From positions 207,166 to 271,165 of the forward strand of contig NZ_MLCL01000093.1 in assembly GCF_001942625.1 (NCBI RefSeq): a DNA stretch of 64,000 nt. The letters are read 5' to 3'. Below are positions 29,835-40,304 of the stretch, one piece after another. The stretch comes from Mycobacterium syngnathidarum (GTDB lineage: Bacteria; Actinomycetota; Actinomycetes; Mycobacteriales; Mycobacteriaceae). Within the stretch, counting starts at the first letter, position 1, and each line of letters starts with the position of its first letter. The notes beneath the pieces are model-generated. The model ran no database searches. It was not told the origin of the DNA and was given only the letters and a program-made list of their open reading frames with translations. A program made the translations under genes and the position numbers.

Positions 29835-32317
29835 CCGCCGCCCCGGCGGTGCGCCGAGGGGTCTCCCTCCTCGCGCACACAGTGGTGCTTGTGGCGGTGG
29901 TGTTGCTGTTCTCGGTGTGGTCCACCGCGGCGCTGCCCGTGCTTCTGCCCCAAGCCGAAGCGAGCGAACCCGGCGAGCTGCCGTTCCTGCAGATCCGGAT
30001 CGACCGCGTCACCCCGGACGTCGTCACCACCACCAGTGAGTCGACGCTGACCGTCAGCGGATCCGTGCTCAACGTCGGCGACCGCCCGGTACGCGACGTG
30101 GACATCCGGATGGAACACGCCAACGCCGTGACCTCGTCGAGCCAGCTGCGTACCGACCTCACCGGGGACGTCGCCCGGTTCGAGCCGGTGGCCGACTTCG
30201 TCACGCTGGCCCCGGAGCTGGAACGGGGCCAGTCGGTCGGATTCAACCTGACCTATCCCCTGCGCACCGACGGTTCCGGATCACTGCACATCACCGAACC
30301 CGGCGTCTACCCCGTGCTGATCAACGTCAACGGGACACCGGACTACGGTGCGCCGGCCAAACTGGACGACTCCCGCTTCCTGCTGCCCGTGCTCGGCGTG
30401 CCTCCCGACCGGCCCGCAGGCGAGACACCCGACTCGATGTCGGCGGCGGAGACACTCAGTTCGGTGGTGCCGCCGGACACATCGCAGCCGGTGCGCATGA
30501 CCATGCTCTGGCCCCTGGCCGACCGCCCTCGGCTGGCCCCGGGGGCACCCGGCGGGACGACGCCCGTGCGTCTGGTCGACGACAGCCTGGCCGCCTCACT
30601 GGCTCCCGGCGGGCGGCTCGACACCTTGCTTTCGGCGGCTGATTTCGCCACCGGCCCGACCGTCGACTCCGGCGGCCAGATGCGCGCCACCCTGTGCCTT
30701 GCCGTCGACCCCGACCTGCTGGTCACAGTCAACGCGATGACCGGCGGCTACGTCGTCAACGACGGTCCCGACGCCGGGGCCGCCACCCCGACGCGCCCCG
30801 GCACCGGGCAGGAAGCCGCGATCGCCTGGCTGAACCGACTGCGTGCCCTGGCCACGCGGCTCTGCGTGGCACCCACCAACTACGCGCAAGCCGACCTGGC
30901 CGCCCTGCAGCGGGTCGGTGATCCGGGCCTGAGTGCGATCGCCACCAACGGCGCCGGCGACATCGTCGACCAGATTCTGGGCATCACCTCGGTCCGAGGA
31001 GCCAGCATCCTGGGCGACGGTCCGCTCACCCGGCCCGCCCTGGACCTGCTGGCGGCCCAGGGGCAGACGGTCAGCATCTCGGCCGCCCACATCACCGCTC
31101 AGGACTCCGAGACCGGGGCTCCCGAGACCGCCGACATCACTCCTCTGCGGTACCGGCCGGAAGTCGTGGCCGCCGGATTCGACCCGGCCGTCGGGGCCGC
31201 ACTGGCCGGTGCGGGCACCGATCCGGTGGCACCGTCCTACCTGGACCCGTCACTGCAGATCCCGGTACGCCACGACTCGCAGACCGCACGGCGCCAGGAC
31301 GCGCTGGGTGCGCTGCTGTGGCGCGGGCTCACCCCCACCGAGGAGCCGCGGACGCAGATCCTGATGCCACCGCTGGTGTGGTCGCTGGACGCCAACGACG
31401 CGCAGGCCATCCTGACCTCGGTGGCCACCACGATCCATGCCGGCCTGGCCGTGCCGCGCCCGCTGCCCGCGGTGATCGCCGAGAGCAGCGCCCTGCCGCC
31501 CGAACCCGTGGCCCCGCCGCCACCGGACACCCTGGGCGACCCGCGCGGCAACGTCGACCAGAACATCGACAGGGGTATCGCCGCGGTGGTCGGCCGGCTG
31601 TGGGGCCTGACCGCCGCGCTGACCACCGACGAGCGCACCGGCCTGACCGGCATGCAGTACACCGCGCCGCTACGGGAAGACACGCTGCGCGCGCTCAGCC
31701 AATCCGTACCGCCGGAGGCCCGCGAAGGGTTGGCCGAGCAGCGATTGCAAGCGGTCAGCCGCAGCGTGAACGACATGTTCAGGGCGGTGACGATCGTCAA
31801 CCCGGGCGGGGCGTACACGCTGGCCACCGAACGCAGCCCGCTCCCGCTGGCCCTGCGCAACGACCTGCCGGTACCCGTACGGGTCCGGCTGCACGTGGAC
31901 GCGCCGCCGGGCATGACCGTCACCGACATGGGCGAGATCGAGCTGCCACCCGGCTATCTGCCGCTACGGGTGCCGATCGAAGTTCACTTCACCCAGCGGG
32001 TGGCCGTCGATGTCAGCCTGCAGACCGCCGAGGGCGTCACCCTCGGTGAACCGGTGCGATTGTCGGTGCACTCCAACGCCTACGGCAAGGTGCTGTTCTT
32101 CATCACCCTGTCGGCCGGGGCGGTGCTGGTGGCACTCGCCGGGCGCCGGTTGTGGCACCGCTTCCGCGGTCAGCCCGACCGCGCCGACCTCATCCCCCCG
32201 GGCGAACACCCCGACCCGCTCGATGTCGCCATGGCGTTCAACGCCGAGCCCGGCACCGAAGACCGCGCCGAGCCCGCCGCCGCGCCGAGCTCTGAATCCA
32301 GTCCGGACCGACCCTGA
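29831..32317 (+). CDS. DUF6049 membrane-anchored extracytoplasmic protein (Rv3909-like)
   Basis: An 828-residue protein. An N-terminal hydrophobic segment (about residues 12-37) acts as a signal or anchor. A large extracytoplasmic part follows, starting with a beta-sandwich-like region ([20 protein letters not shown]). A membrane helix at about 753-775 leads to a short acidic, Pro-rich cytoplasmic tail. GTG at 29831, overlapping the mutT4 stop, is preferred; ATG at 29816 would add five residues. It sits between mutT4 and murJ with one-base or four-base overlaps, so it probably works in the same envelope process. No catalytic motif is seen. Confidence 0.82.
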   Translation: MTAAPAVRRGVSLLAHTVVLVAVVLLFSVWSTAALPVLLPQAEASEPGELPFLQIRIDRVTPDVVTTTSESTLTVSGSVLNVGDRPVRDVDIRMEHANAVTSSSQLRTDLTGDVARFEPVADFVTLAPELERGQSVGFNLTYPLRTDGSGSLHITEPGVYPVLINVNGTPDYGAPAKLDDSRFLLPVLGVPPDRPAGETPDSMSAAETLSSVVPPDTSQPVRMTMLWPLADRPRLAPGAPGGTTPVRLVDDSLAASLAPGGRLDTLLSAADFATGPTVDSGGQMRATLCLAVDPDLLVTVNAMTGGYVVNDGPDAGAATPTRPGTGQEAAIAWLNRLRALATRLCVAPTNYAQADLAALQRVGDPGLSAIATNGAGDIVDQILGITSVRGASILGDGPLTRPALDLLAAQGQTVSISAAHITAQDSETGAPETADITPLRYRPEVVAAGFDPAVGAALAGAGTDPVAPSYLDPSLQIPVRHDSQTARRQDALGALLWRGLTPTEEPRTQILMPPLVWSLDANDAQAILTSVATTIHAGLAVPRPLPAVIAESSALPPEPVAPPPPDTLGDPRGNVDQNIDRGIAAVVGRLWGLTAALTTDERTGLTGMQYTAPLREDTLRALSQSVPPEAREGLAEQRLQAVSRSVNDMFRAVTIVNPGGAYTLATERSPLPLALRNDLPVPVRVRLHVDAPPGMTVTDMGEIELPPGYLPLRVPIEVHFTQRVAVDVSLQTAEGVTLGEPVRLSVHSNAYGKVLFFITLSAGAVLVALAGRRLWHRFRGQPDRADLIPPGEHPDPLDVAMAFNAEPGTEDRAEPAAAPSSESSPDRP

Positions 32318-35300
32318 TGACCGTGCCCGACCACAACCCGACCCGACCCCCGAAAACACCGGCGCAGCCGGCCGGGCGCGCCGAGTTGTCCGATGCGGCG
32401 GTGGTGTCGCGCTCGTGGGGCATGGCATTCGCCACGCTGATCTCACGCATTACCGGATTCTTGCGGTTCGTGCTGCTCATGGCACTCCTCGGCGGGCCGC
32501 TGACCAGCTCGTTCTCCGTGGCCAACCAGCTGCCCAACATGGTGGCTGCACTCGTCTTGGAAGCCACCTTCACCGCGATCTTCGTGCCGGTATTGGTCCG
32601 CGCCGAACGCGACGATCCCGACGGCGGGCGGGCCTTCATCCGTCGGCTGGTGACCCTGGCCACGACGCTGCTGCTGGTCACCACGGTGCTCTCGGTGCTG
32701 TGCGCCCCGTTGCTGGTGAAGCTCATGCTGGGCAGCCACCCCGAGGTCGACACCCCGCTGACCACCTCATTCGCTTACCTGCTGCTGCCGCAGGTGTTGT
32801 TCTACGGCCTGACGTCGGTGTACGGCGCGATCCTCAACACCCGCAACATCTTCGGCCCGCCGGCCTGGGCGCCGGTCGTCAACAACGTCATCGCCATCCT
32901 GACGCTGGGCCTCTTCGTCCTGGTGCCCGGCGCGCTGTCGGAGAACCCGGTTCAGATGGGCACGGCCAAACTGCTGGTGCTCGGTATCGGCACCACCCTC
33001 GGCGTCGTGGCCCAGGCCATGGTGCTGTTTGTGGCCATCCGGACCGAGCGGGTCAGCCTGCGGCCGCTGTGGGGTATCGACGACCGGCTCAAGAAGTTCG
33101 GCGGCATGGCCGCGGCGATGGTGCTGTACGTGCTGATCAACCAGATCGGGTTCATCGTCGGCAACCGGATCGCGAGCAGCGCGGCCGCTTCCGGGCCGGC
33201 CATCTACAACTACACCTGGCTGGTCCTGATGTTGCCGTTCGGGATGATCGGCGTCACGGTGCTCACGGTGGTGATGCCGCGCCTGAGCCGCAACGCCGCG
33301 GCGAACGACATCCCTGCCGTCCTCGACGATTTCTCCCTGGCCACCCGGTTGACCATGGTGACGCTGATCCCGATCGTGGCGATGATGACCGTCGGCGGCC
33401 CGGCGATCGGCAGCGCCCTGTTCGCCTACGGCAGGTTCAGCGCCTCCGACGCCGGTTACCTCGGCATGGCGATCACCCTGTCCTCGTTCACCCTCATCCC
33501 CTACGCGCTGGTACTCCTGCAGCTGCGGGTGCTCTACGCGCGGGAGCGACCGTGGACTCCCATCGTGATCGTCGTGGTCATCGCCGTCGTCAAGATCATC
33601 GGTTCGATCGCCGCGCCGCACGTCACCGACGACCCCAGCATGGTGGCCGGGTACCTCGGCCTGGCCAACGGCTTGGGATACGTGGCCGGAGCGATCGCGG
33701 GCTACCTACTGCTGAAAGCCAACCTGCGGCCGGGCGGCGGACAATTGCTGCGTCCCGCGGTGATCCGCACGATCCTGGTGACGGTCGCGGCGTCATTGAT
33801 CGCCAGCCTGGTGGCGCACACCGTCGACCAGCTGCTGGGGCTGGAGTCGCTGACCACGGCCGGCGGCGCCGCCGGATCGATGCTGCGCCTGATCACACTG
33901 GGGCTCATCATGGTCCCGATCATCGCCGGCGTGATGCTCGCAGCCCGCGTGCCCGAGGCTCACTCGGCGTTGGACATGATCCGACGCCGGCTCGGGCGAG
34001 GGCGTGTCGCGCCGAGTCCGGGGGCAGGACAGGTAGCCGCGCAAACAATCGCGCCGCCCGTCAGACCGCACCCCGCATCGCCAGTCACGTACCCTGATCA
34101 GAGGAATTCTTCTCCCAGCGGGTGGCCGCCAAGCCCGGCAGCCGCCGGAGGCGGGACTCCGGCAGGTGTTGCCGGGGCGGGGATGTGGAAAGGATCACCG
34201 GTGACCGACGAATCTACGGACGGCCCGGCAGCGAACACCGCCTCGAGTTCCGGGATGACAACCGAGACGACGAAGTTGCCGCGTTCGGCCGCCGACGAGT
34301 TCCAGCCGGACGTGGCCCCCGACGGCCCGGAAGACAGCACCCCACCAGACACGGGTGACACCTCCGATGACGCGGCCGGTGGCCACACCAACGGAGCGAC
34401 GCGCCCGCTCACCGATTTCGGCGGTGACCCGACCCGTGAGCCGATCTCGTTCGCCCCGCCCAACGATGCCGGACTCGATTCGGCAGATGACGACGTGCAC
34501 CTGATCCCGGGGGCCACCATCGCCGATGGCCGCTACCGGTTGCTGGTGTTCCACGGCGGTCCCCCGCACCTGCAGTTCTGGCAGGCGCTGGACACCGCGC
34601 TGGATCGCCAGGTGGCATTGACATTCGTCGACCCGGACTCGACCCTGCCGGATGCCAAGGTTCAGGAAATCCTTTCGCGCACCCTCAAACTCAGCCGTAT
34701 CGACGTTCCCGGGATCGCTCGGGTGCTCGACGTGGCCCACAGCGGATCCGGCGGGCTGATCGTCTCGGAGTGGATTCGTGGCGGCTCGCTGGCCGAGGTG
34801 GCCGATACCTCGCCGTCCCCGATCGGTGGCGCCCGGGCCATCCAGTCGCTGGCCGCGGCGGCCGAGGCCGCCCATCGCGCCGGCGTCGCCCTGTCGATCG
34901 ACCACCCGGGCCGGGTTCGCGTCAGCATCGAAGGCGATGTGGCACTGGCCTTCCCGGCCACCATGCCCGACGCCACCCCTGACGACGACATCCGCGGTAT
35001 CGGAGCCGCGCTCTACGCACTGCTGGTCAACCGCTGGCCACTGCCGGAATCGGGCGCCCGCAGCGGGCTGGAACCGGCTGCACTGGACCAAGCCGGCCAA
35101 CCGGTCGAGCCGCGCGCCATCGATCGCGAGATCCCGTTCCAGATCTCGGCGGCAGCCGCTCGCGCCGTCCAGCCCGGTGGTGGAATCCGCAGTGCACCAA
35201 CGCTTTTGAATCTGCTGCAACAGGCCACCGCGATCGCCGACCGGACCGAGCTGCTGGGGTCGGTGGAAGAGACCCCCGCGCCGGCCGCCCCGGTCCGGGC

Positions 35301-35982
35301 ACACGAGACGCCCGAGGAGCACGAGGCCGCCGAGGCGCGGCGCCGCAAGGGCCTGATCATCGGCATCAGCGTGGGCGCCGGCATCATCCTGGTCGCACTG
35401 CTGGTATTGGCTTCGGTGCTCAACAGCATCTTCGGCGATGTCGGGGGCGGGCTGAACCGCGATGAGCTCGGCCTCAACGCGCCATCGGCGAGCAGTGAGG
35501 AAACCACGGACGATTCCACCGCGGCCAGCGGCAGCACGGTGAAACCCGTTCGCGCCACGGTGTTCTCACCTGAGGGCGAAGCCGACTCACCATCCACGGC
35601 GGGGCAGGCCATCGACGGTGACTCCAGCACCGCGTGGTCCACCGACACCTACTCGGATCCGGCTCCGTTCCCCGGGTTCAAGAACGGTGTCGGCCTGATG
35701 CTGCAGTTGCCGCAGCCGACCGTGATCGGCTCGGTAACCCTCAACGTGACGAGCACCGGCACCTCGGTGCAGATCCGCTCGTCCCAGTCCGCCAACCCGT
35801 CGTCACTCTCGGACACCACCGAGCTGACCCCGTCGACCCCGCTGAAGCCCGGCTCCAACACCATCTCGGTGAACAAGGAATCGTCGACCTCCTACGTGCT
35901 GGTCTGGATCTCGACGCTGGGCACCGTGGACGGCAAGAGCCGTACCGACATCTCCGAGATCACCCTCAAAGCGGCGTCCTGA
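32317..35982 (+). CDS. murJ: Lipid II flippase MurJ fused to pseudokinase and outer domain (MviN)
   Basis: A 1221-residue fusion. Residues about 30-560 are a 14-helix MATE-like MurJ core that flips the peptidoglycan precursor (ITGFLRFVLLMALLGG, LPQVLFYGLTSVYGAILNTR). A disordered acidic linker precedes a pseudokinase domain from about 731 (DGRYRLLVFHGGPP) to about 985, which lacks a proper Gly loop and catalytic DFG. A single helix (about 1011-1038) leads to an extracytoplasmic beta-sandwich (about 1083-1221). In M. tuberculosis the pseudokinase is phosphorylated by PknB and binds FhaA. The ATG overlaps the previous stop by one base. Length fits the family (Rv3910). Confidence 0.93.
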   Translation: MTVPDHNPTRPPKTPAQPAGRAELSDAAVVSRSWGMAFATLISRITGFLRFVLLMALLGGPLTSSFSVANQLPNMVAALVLEATFTAIFVPVLVRAERDDPDGGRAFIRRLVTLATTLLLVTTVLSVLCAPLLVKLMLGSHPEVDTPLTTSFAYLLLPQVLFYGLTSVYGAILNTRNIFGPPAWAPVVNNVIAILTLGLFVLVPGALSENPVQMGTAKLLVLGIGTTLGVVAQAMVLFVAIRTERVSLRPLWGIDDRLKKFGGMAAAMVLYVLINQIGFIVGNRIASSAAASGPAIYNYTWLVLMLPFGMIGVTVLTVVMPRLSRNAAANDIPAVLDDFSLATRLTMVTLIPIVAMMTVGGPAIGSALFAYGRFSASDAGYLGMAITLSSFTLIPYALVLLQLRVLYARERPWTPIVIVVVIAVVKIIGSIAAPHVTDDPSMVAGYLGLANGLGYVAGAIAGYLLLKANLRPGGGQLLRPAVIRTILVTVAASLIASLVAHTVDQLLGLESLTTAGGAAGSMLRLITLGLIMVPIIAGVMLAARVPEAHSALDMIRRRLGRGRVAPSPGAGQVAAQTIAPPVRPHPASPVTYPDQRNSSPSGWPPSPAAAGGGTPAGVAGAGMWKGSPVTDESTDGPAANTASSSGMTTETTKLPRSAADEFQPDVAPDGPEDSTPPDTGDTSDDAAGGHTNGATRPLTDFGGDPTREPISFAPPNDAGLDSADDDVHLIPGATIADGRYRLLVFHGGPPHLQFWQALDTALDRQVALTFVDPDSTLPDAKVQEILSRTLKLSRIDVPGIARVLDVAHSGSGGLIVSEWIRGGSLAEVADTSPSPIGGARAIQSLAAAAEAAHRAGVALSIDHPGRVRVSIEGDVALAFPATMPDATPDDDIRGIGAALYALLVNRWPLPESGARSGLEPAALDQAGQPVEPRAIDREIPFQISAAAARAVQPGGGIRSAPTLLNLLQQATAIADRTELLGSVEETPAPAAPVRAHETPEEHEAAEARRRKGLIIGISVGAGIILVALLVLASVLNSIFGDVGGGLNRDELGLNAPSASSEETTDDSTAASGSTVKPVRATVFSPEGEADSPSTAGQAIDGDSSTAWSTDTYSDPAPFPGFKNGVGLMLQLPQPTVIGSVTLNVTSTGTSVQIRSSQSANPSSLSDTTELTPSTPLKPGSNTISVNKESSTSYVLVWISTLGTVDGKSRTDISEITLKAAS

Positions 35983-36081
35983 CCCGCCATCCCCAGCCAA
36001 TTCAGCTCCTTGACCAGGCGTTATATCGGGTCGGGCAAACAAGTGTCCAGGCCGCGGCCCGACAACGTTTAAGTTCAGCGT

Positions 36082-36735
36082 GTGGGAAGGTTCGGGGGAG
36101 CCGGCAAGCCGGCCACAGGGCAGCCGCGGGGGCACGACACCGCCACACGTTCTGACGCCGAGCTGCTCGCCGCCCACGTCGCCGGGGATCGCTACGCGTT
36201 CGAGGAGCTCGTCCACCGACACCACCGGCAGTTGCGCCGCCTGGCCTTTCTGACCAGCCGCCATCACGAAGACGCCGACGACGCGGTGCAAGAGGCCCTG
36301 CTGTCCGCTCACCGCACCGCCGCGTCGTTCCGCCACGACTCTGCGGTCAGCAGTTGGCTGTACCGGATCGTGGTCAACGCCTGCCTGGACCGGGTGCGCC
36401 GGTCGCGTACCCAGCCGGCAGCGTCGCAGTACGAGTCCAGCCACCTGCTGCACCTACACGACCCGGCCGGTGACCCGGCACCACGGGTGGCCACCGCGAT
36501 CGTGGTGGAGCGGGCCCTCATGCAGCTGCCGGTCGAGCAGCGCGCCGCCGTGGTGGCCGTCGACATGCAGGGCTATTCGGTGGCCGAGACGGCGAAGTTG
36601 CTCGGGGTGGCCGAGGGCACCGTGAAGAGCCGCTGCGCCCGCGCCAGGCACAAGCTGGCGCGGCTGCTCCAGTATTTTGAATCCGATGAACGGCAGCACG
36701 CCCCGAGTGCCGTCGGACGGCCCGATTCCTGCTGA
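36082..36735 (+). CDS. sigM: ECF sigma factor SigM
   Basis: A 217-residue group 4 sigma factor. Region 2 reads DRYAFEELVHRHHRQLRRLA and HHEDADDAVQEALLSAHRTA, then SWLYRIVVNACLDRVRR. Region 4 reads LPVEQRAAVVAVDMQGYSVA and ETAKLLGVAEGTVKSRCARA. GTG at 36082 is used, though the first 20 residues are poorly conserved. The gene for its anti-sigma factor overlaps its end. In mycobacteria SigM is autoregulated and acts on late-growth and type VII secretion genes; I saw no convincing SigM promoter motif upstream. Confidence 0.92.
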   Translation: MGRFGGAGKPATGQPRGHDTATRSDAELLAAHVAGDRYAFEELVHRHHRQLRRLAFLTSRHHEDADDAVQEALLSAHRTAASFRHDSAVSSWLYRIVVNACLDRVRRSRTQPAASQYESSHLLHLHDPAGDPAPRVATAIVVERALMQLPVEQRAAVVAVDMQGYSVAETAKLLGVAEGTVKSRCARARHKLARLLQYFESDERQHAPSAVGRPDSC

Positions 36736-37435
36736 CCTGCTGGCCGACCTGCAGGCCGGGCTGCTCGACGACGCCACCGCCGCGGATGTCCGTCGGCGCG
36801 TGCGCACCGACCCGGTGGCCGGCCCCCAAGCCAGGAGCAACCTCGCCGCCCTCGATCGGGTGCGCCGCGACCTGCGCGAGCTGGGGGCGGATTCACAGTC
36901 GGCTCCCCCGGTGCCCGCCGAGGTCAGCGCTCGACTGTCCGAAGTGCTGCGGGCTGAACCGGCACCGGCTCCACCGGCACGACGCTGGAAGTCACTAGCC
37001 GCTGTCGCCGGTGTTATCGCGGCGACAGCGGCCGCGGTGCTGGGCGTGGCCGTACTGCTGCACCCGGCGGATGAGGTGGCCTCGACACGGGTCAGCCTCG
37101 GCCAGATCACGGTGTCACCGCCGCGTTCCGGGGTCGGCCTGTCCGAAACCCAGATCCTGGGCCTGCTGTCGAAACCGCCCGACCTGGGACCGCTGACCGA
37201 CGCGAAGCGCCGCACCGCCTGCCTCACTGCACTGGGGTACCCGACCGGAATCGCGATCCTGGGCGCCGAGCCGATCGAGGCCGCCGGTCAGCCCGGGGTG
37301 CTGGTGCTCGTACCCCCGAATCCGCCCGATCCGCCCGAATCCGTCGTCGCCGTGGTGCTGCCCGCGGACTGCGCCGCCGGCCACACCGGCCCCCTGGCCC
37401 AGACCGTGGTGAAACGCCCGGTGAAGCGCCCGTAG
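36686..37435 (+). CDS. Anti-sigma factor of SigM (Rv3912-like)
   Basis: A 249-residue membrane protein. The cytoplasmic part (1 to about 95) has an anti-sigma-like helical region (IPADLLADLQAGLLDDATAA, DVRRRVRTDPVAGPQARSNL). One helix (about 100-122, SLAAVAGVIAATAAAVLGVA) leads to an extracytoplasmic domain. The start at ATG 36686 lies inside sigM, 50 nt before its stop; TTG 36677 is an alternative. Overlap with sigM implies co-translation, usual for ECF sigma/anti-sigma pairs. No zinc-binding HxxxCxxC motif is visible. Confidence 0.82.
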   Translation: MNGSTPRVPSDGPIPADLLADLQAGLLDDATAADVRRRVRTDPVAGPQARSNLAALDRVRRDLRELGADSQSAPPVPAEVSARLSEVLRAEPAPAPPARRWKSLAAVAGVIAATAAAVLGVAVLLHPADEVASTRVSLGQITVSPPRSGVGLSETQILGLLSKPPDLGPLTDAKRRTACLTALGYPTGIAILGAEPIEAAGQPGVLVLVPPNPPDPPESVVAVVLPADCAAGHTGPLAQTVVKRPVKRP

Positions 37436-37516
37436 TCTGTCCTACGAACTCACCTGGGAACACATCCGGCCTAGGCTGACGTTGCAACCCGTGCCGAGTA
37501 CGGCAGAAAGGCTTAC

Positions 37517-38452
37517 ATGTCCAACTCAGCGACGGTTCACGACGTCATCATCATCGGTTCCGGCCCCGCCGGATACACCGCAGCGATCTACGCGGCCCGC
37601 GCCCAGCTCAAGCCGCTGGTGTTCGAGGGCTCCCAGTTCGGTGGCGCATTGATGACCACCACCGAGGTGGAGAACTACCCGGGATTCCGCGAAGGCATCA
37701 CCGGTCCCGAACTGATGGATGAGATGCGGGAACAGGCCCTGCGCTTCGGTGCCGACCTGCGCATGGAGGACGTCGACGCCGTCGACCTCACCGGTCCGGT
37801 GAAGTCCGTCACTGTCGGCGACGAGACACACCAGGCCCGGTCGGTGATCTTGGCGATGGGTGCCGCGGCGCGGCACCTGGGTGTCCCCGGCGAAGAGGCC
37901 TTGACCGGTATGGGCGTGAGCACCTGCGCCACCTGCGACGGATTCTTCTTCCGCGACGAGGACATCATCGTCGTCGGTGGCGGCGATTCTGCGATGGAAG
38001 AGGCGACGTTCCTCACTCGCTTCGCCCGATCGGTGACGCTGATCCACCGCCGCGACGAGTTCCGGGCCTCCAGGATCATGCTGGAGCGGGCCCGCGCCAA
38101 CGAGAAGATCACCTTCCTCACCAACACCGAGATCACCCAGATCGAGGGCGATCCGAAGGTGACCGGAGTTCGGCTGCGTGACACCGTCACCGGCGAGGAG
38201 TCCAAGCTCGAGGTCACCGGCGTGTTCGTGGCCATCGGTCACGATCCACGTTCGGAACTGGTGCGCGGGCAGATCGATCTCGATGACGAAGGCTACGTGC
38301 AGGTCAAAGGCCGTACCACCGCAACCACACTCGACGGCGTGTTCGCCGCGGGCGACCTTGTCGACCACACCTACCGCCAGGCCATCACCGCTGCGGGCAG
38401 CGGCTGTTCGGCGGCGATCGACACCGAGCGCTGGCTCGCCGACAACGACTGA
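37517..38452 (+). CDS. trxB: Thioredoxin reductase
   Basis: A 311-residue FAD- and NADPH-dependent enzyme that reduces thioredoxin. The FAD motif [15 protein letters not shown] is at about 13-27. The redox pair is CATC (Cys137 and Cys140). The NADPH motif is [12 protein letters not shown], and the C-terminal FAD motif is [21 protein letters not shown] lies about 8 nt before the ATG. It is followed by trxC after 34 nt, forming an operon as in Rv3913-Rv3914, downstream of sigM. Confidence 0.97.
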   Translation: MSNSATVHDVIIIGSGPAGYTAAIYAARAQLKPLVFEGSQFGGALMTTTEVENYPGFREGITGPELMDEMREQALRFGADLRMEDVDAVDLTGPVKSVTVGDETHQARSVILAMGAAARHLGVPGEEALTGMGVSTCATCDGFFFRDEDIIVVGGGDSAMEEATFLTRFARSVTLIHRRDEFRASRIMLERARANEKITFLTNTEITQIEGDPKVTGVRLRDTVTGEESKLEVTGVFVAIGHDPRSELVRGQIDLDDEGYVQVKGRTTATTLDGVFAAGDLVDHTYRQAITAAGSGCSAAIDTERWLADND

Positions 38453-38486
38453 CCCCCAATAGATTTCGACCCGACAGGAGAGTTCC

Positions 38487-38819
38487 ATGAGTGCGGACAG
38501 CGCGACAGTAACCGTCACCGACGATTCGTTCTCCACCGATGTCCTGACCAGCAGCACGCCGGTACTGGTGGATTTCTGGGCCACCTGGTGCGGTCCGTGC
38601 AAGATGGTCGCCCCGGTGCTCGAGGAGATCGCCGGCGAGAAGGCCGGTGAGTTGCGGGTCGCCAAGATCGACGTCGACGCGAACCCTGCCACCGCCCGCG
38701 ACTTTCAGGTGGTGTCGATCCCCACGCTGATCCTGTTCAAGGACGGCGAGCCGGTCAAGCGCATCGTCGGTGCCAAGGGCAAGGCCGCGCTGCTGCGGGA
38801 AATCGCCGACGCACTCTGA
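38487..38819 (+). CDS. trxC: Thioredoxin
   Basis: A 110-residue thioredoxin that reduces protein disulfides with electrons from TrxB. The active site is W34-C-G-P-C-K (Cys35 and Cys38). The cis-Pro loop [12 protein letters not shown] is intact. CAGGAG lies 8 nt before the ATG. The only oddity is a slightly longer acidic N-terminus. Confidence 0.97.
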   Translation: MSADSATVTVTDDSFSTDVLTSSTPVLVDFWATWCGPCKMVAPVLEEIAGEKAGELRVAKIDVDANPATARDFQVVSIPTLILFKDGEPVKRIVGAKGKAALLREIADAL

Positions 38820-38930
38820 CCTCACGCACACCCCGGATACGCCTGGCGTTTTCCGGTATGTGGCCGAAGTCTGAGACAATGCTGGCTAGCTAGTCCGGCA
38901 GACGGCCGGAGACCAGCATGGAGGGGCCGA

Positions 38931-40121
38931 ATGTCGAGTCTGCGTCGCGGTGACCGTGGCGGAGCAGTCACCGAGATCCGGGCAGCGCTGGCGGCGTTGG
39001 GTCTGATCGACAATCCTGACGCCGACCTGAGCACCGGTAGACATGTTGCGCTCGACGCATTCGACGACGAGCTCGACCGCGCCGTTCGGGCATTTCAGCA
39101 GCACCGCGGCCTGTTGGTCGACGGAATCGTCGGGGAGGCCACCTATCGCGCCCTGCGCGAAGCCTCCTACCGGCTCGGTGCCCGCACGCTGACCCACCAG
39201 TTCGGCGCGCCCATGTACGGCGACGACGTGGCCACCCTGCAGGCCCGCTTGCAGGACCTCGGTTTCTATACCGGCATGGTGGACGGCCACTTTGGTCTGC
39301 AGACCCACAATGCGTTGTCCTCGTATCAGCGGGAGTACGGGCTGTACCCCGACGGTATCTGCGGGCCGGAAACGTTGCGCTCGCTGTACTTCCTGGGTTC
39401 ACGGGTGACCGGCGGGTCGCCACATGCGATCCGCGAAGAGGAGCTGGTACGCCGCTCCGGGCCGCAGCTGTCGGGTAAACACGTCATCATCGATCCGGGC
39501 CGCGGCGGAGCAGACCACGGCATGATCATGCACGGGCCCGACGGACCGATCAGCGAAGCGGACATCTTGTGGGACTTGGCAAGTCGGCTGGAAGGCCGGA
39601 TGACCGCGATCGGCATGGAGACGTTCATCTCACGGCCGGCCAACCGCAGCCCAATGGACCCCGAACGTGCCGCCACCGCGAACCGGGTTGGCGCCGACCT
39701 GATGATCAGCCTGCGGTGTGAGAGCCAACGCTCCCCTTCCGCCAACGGCGTGGCCTCGTTCCACTTCGGCAATTCACACGGTTCGGTATCGACCATCGGC
39801 CGCAACCTCGCCGACTTCATTCAACGAGAAGTTGTGGCCCGCACCGGGTTACGCGATTGCCGGTCTCATGGCCGGACTTGGGACCTGCTGCGTCTGACCC
39901 GGATGCCCACTGTCCAGGTCGACATCGGATACATCACCAATCCCCACGACCGTGGCCTGCTGCTGTCCACGCAGACCCGTGACGCAATCGCCGAAGGCAT
40001 CCTGGCTGCCGTCAAACGCCTCTATCTCCTGGGCAAGAACGACCGTCCGACAGGAACTTTCACTTTTGCCGAGTTGTTGGCACATGAGCTTTCGGTGGAA
40101 CAGGCGAGCCGCGGCGCGTGA
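38931..40121 (+). CDS. cwlM: CwlM, peptidoglycan-synthesis regulator with inactive amidase domain
   Basis: A 396-residue cytoplasmic protein. Two PG_binding_1 repeats occupy about 10-75 and 85-150 (VRAFQQHRGLLVDGIVGEAT; YQREYGLYPDGICGPETL). An Amidase_3 fold follows from about 183. The first zinc ligand of true amidases (DPGHGG) is replaced: D188-P-G-R191-G-G. This fits the known role of mycobacterial CwlM, which when phosphorylated by PknB activates MurA rather than cutting peptidoglycan. The C-terminal PTGTFTF stretch is in the region of the known phospho-threonine. GGAGGGG precedes the ATG by about 5 nt. Confidence 0.93.
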   Translation: MSSLRRGDRGGAVTEIRAALAALGLIDNPDADLSTGRHVALDAFDDELDRAVRAFQQHRGLLVDGIVGEATYRALREASYRLGARTLTHQFGAPMYGDDVATLQARLQDLGFYTGMVDGHFGLQTHNALSSYQREYGLYPDGICGPETLRSLYFLGSRVTGGSPHAIREEELVRRSGPQLSGKHVIIDPGRGGADHGMIMHGPDGPISEADILWDLASRLEGRMTAIGMETFISRPANRSPMDPERAATANRVGADLMISLRCESQRSPSANGVASFHFGNSHGSVSTIGRNLADFIQREVVARTGLRDCRSHGRTWDLLRLTRMPTVQVDIGYITNPHDRGLLLSTQTRDAIAEGILAAVKRLYLLGKNDRPTGTFTFAELLAHELSVEQASRGA

Positions 40122-40304
40122 GCGCCGGTTCAGCTTGAGCGCGTGAGCGCCGGGGACCCGGCAGTCGTTTCGTCATGTGACGTCCACCGTCGCTCGGCAC
40201 GTGGTCCGTCCGGATCCAGTGGCGCGCAGTTGGTCGCCATCGCGCTGCAACTCAGTGAGCTACGTGCCACGCCTCGGGAAGTAGTCCGTCAGCTGTTCGG
40301 GTTC

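Noticed and set aside
32010..34097. 695-codon plus-strand frame
   Set aside because: Alternate frame of murJ with Arg/His-rich shadow sequence.
40117..40155. Direct repeat GTGAGCGCCGG around the cwlM stop
   Set aside because: Two short GC-rich copies only; not enough to call a repeat element.
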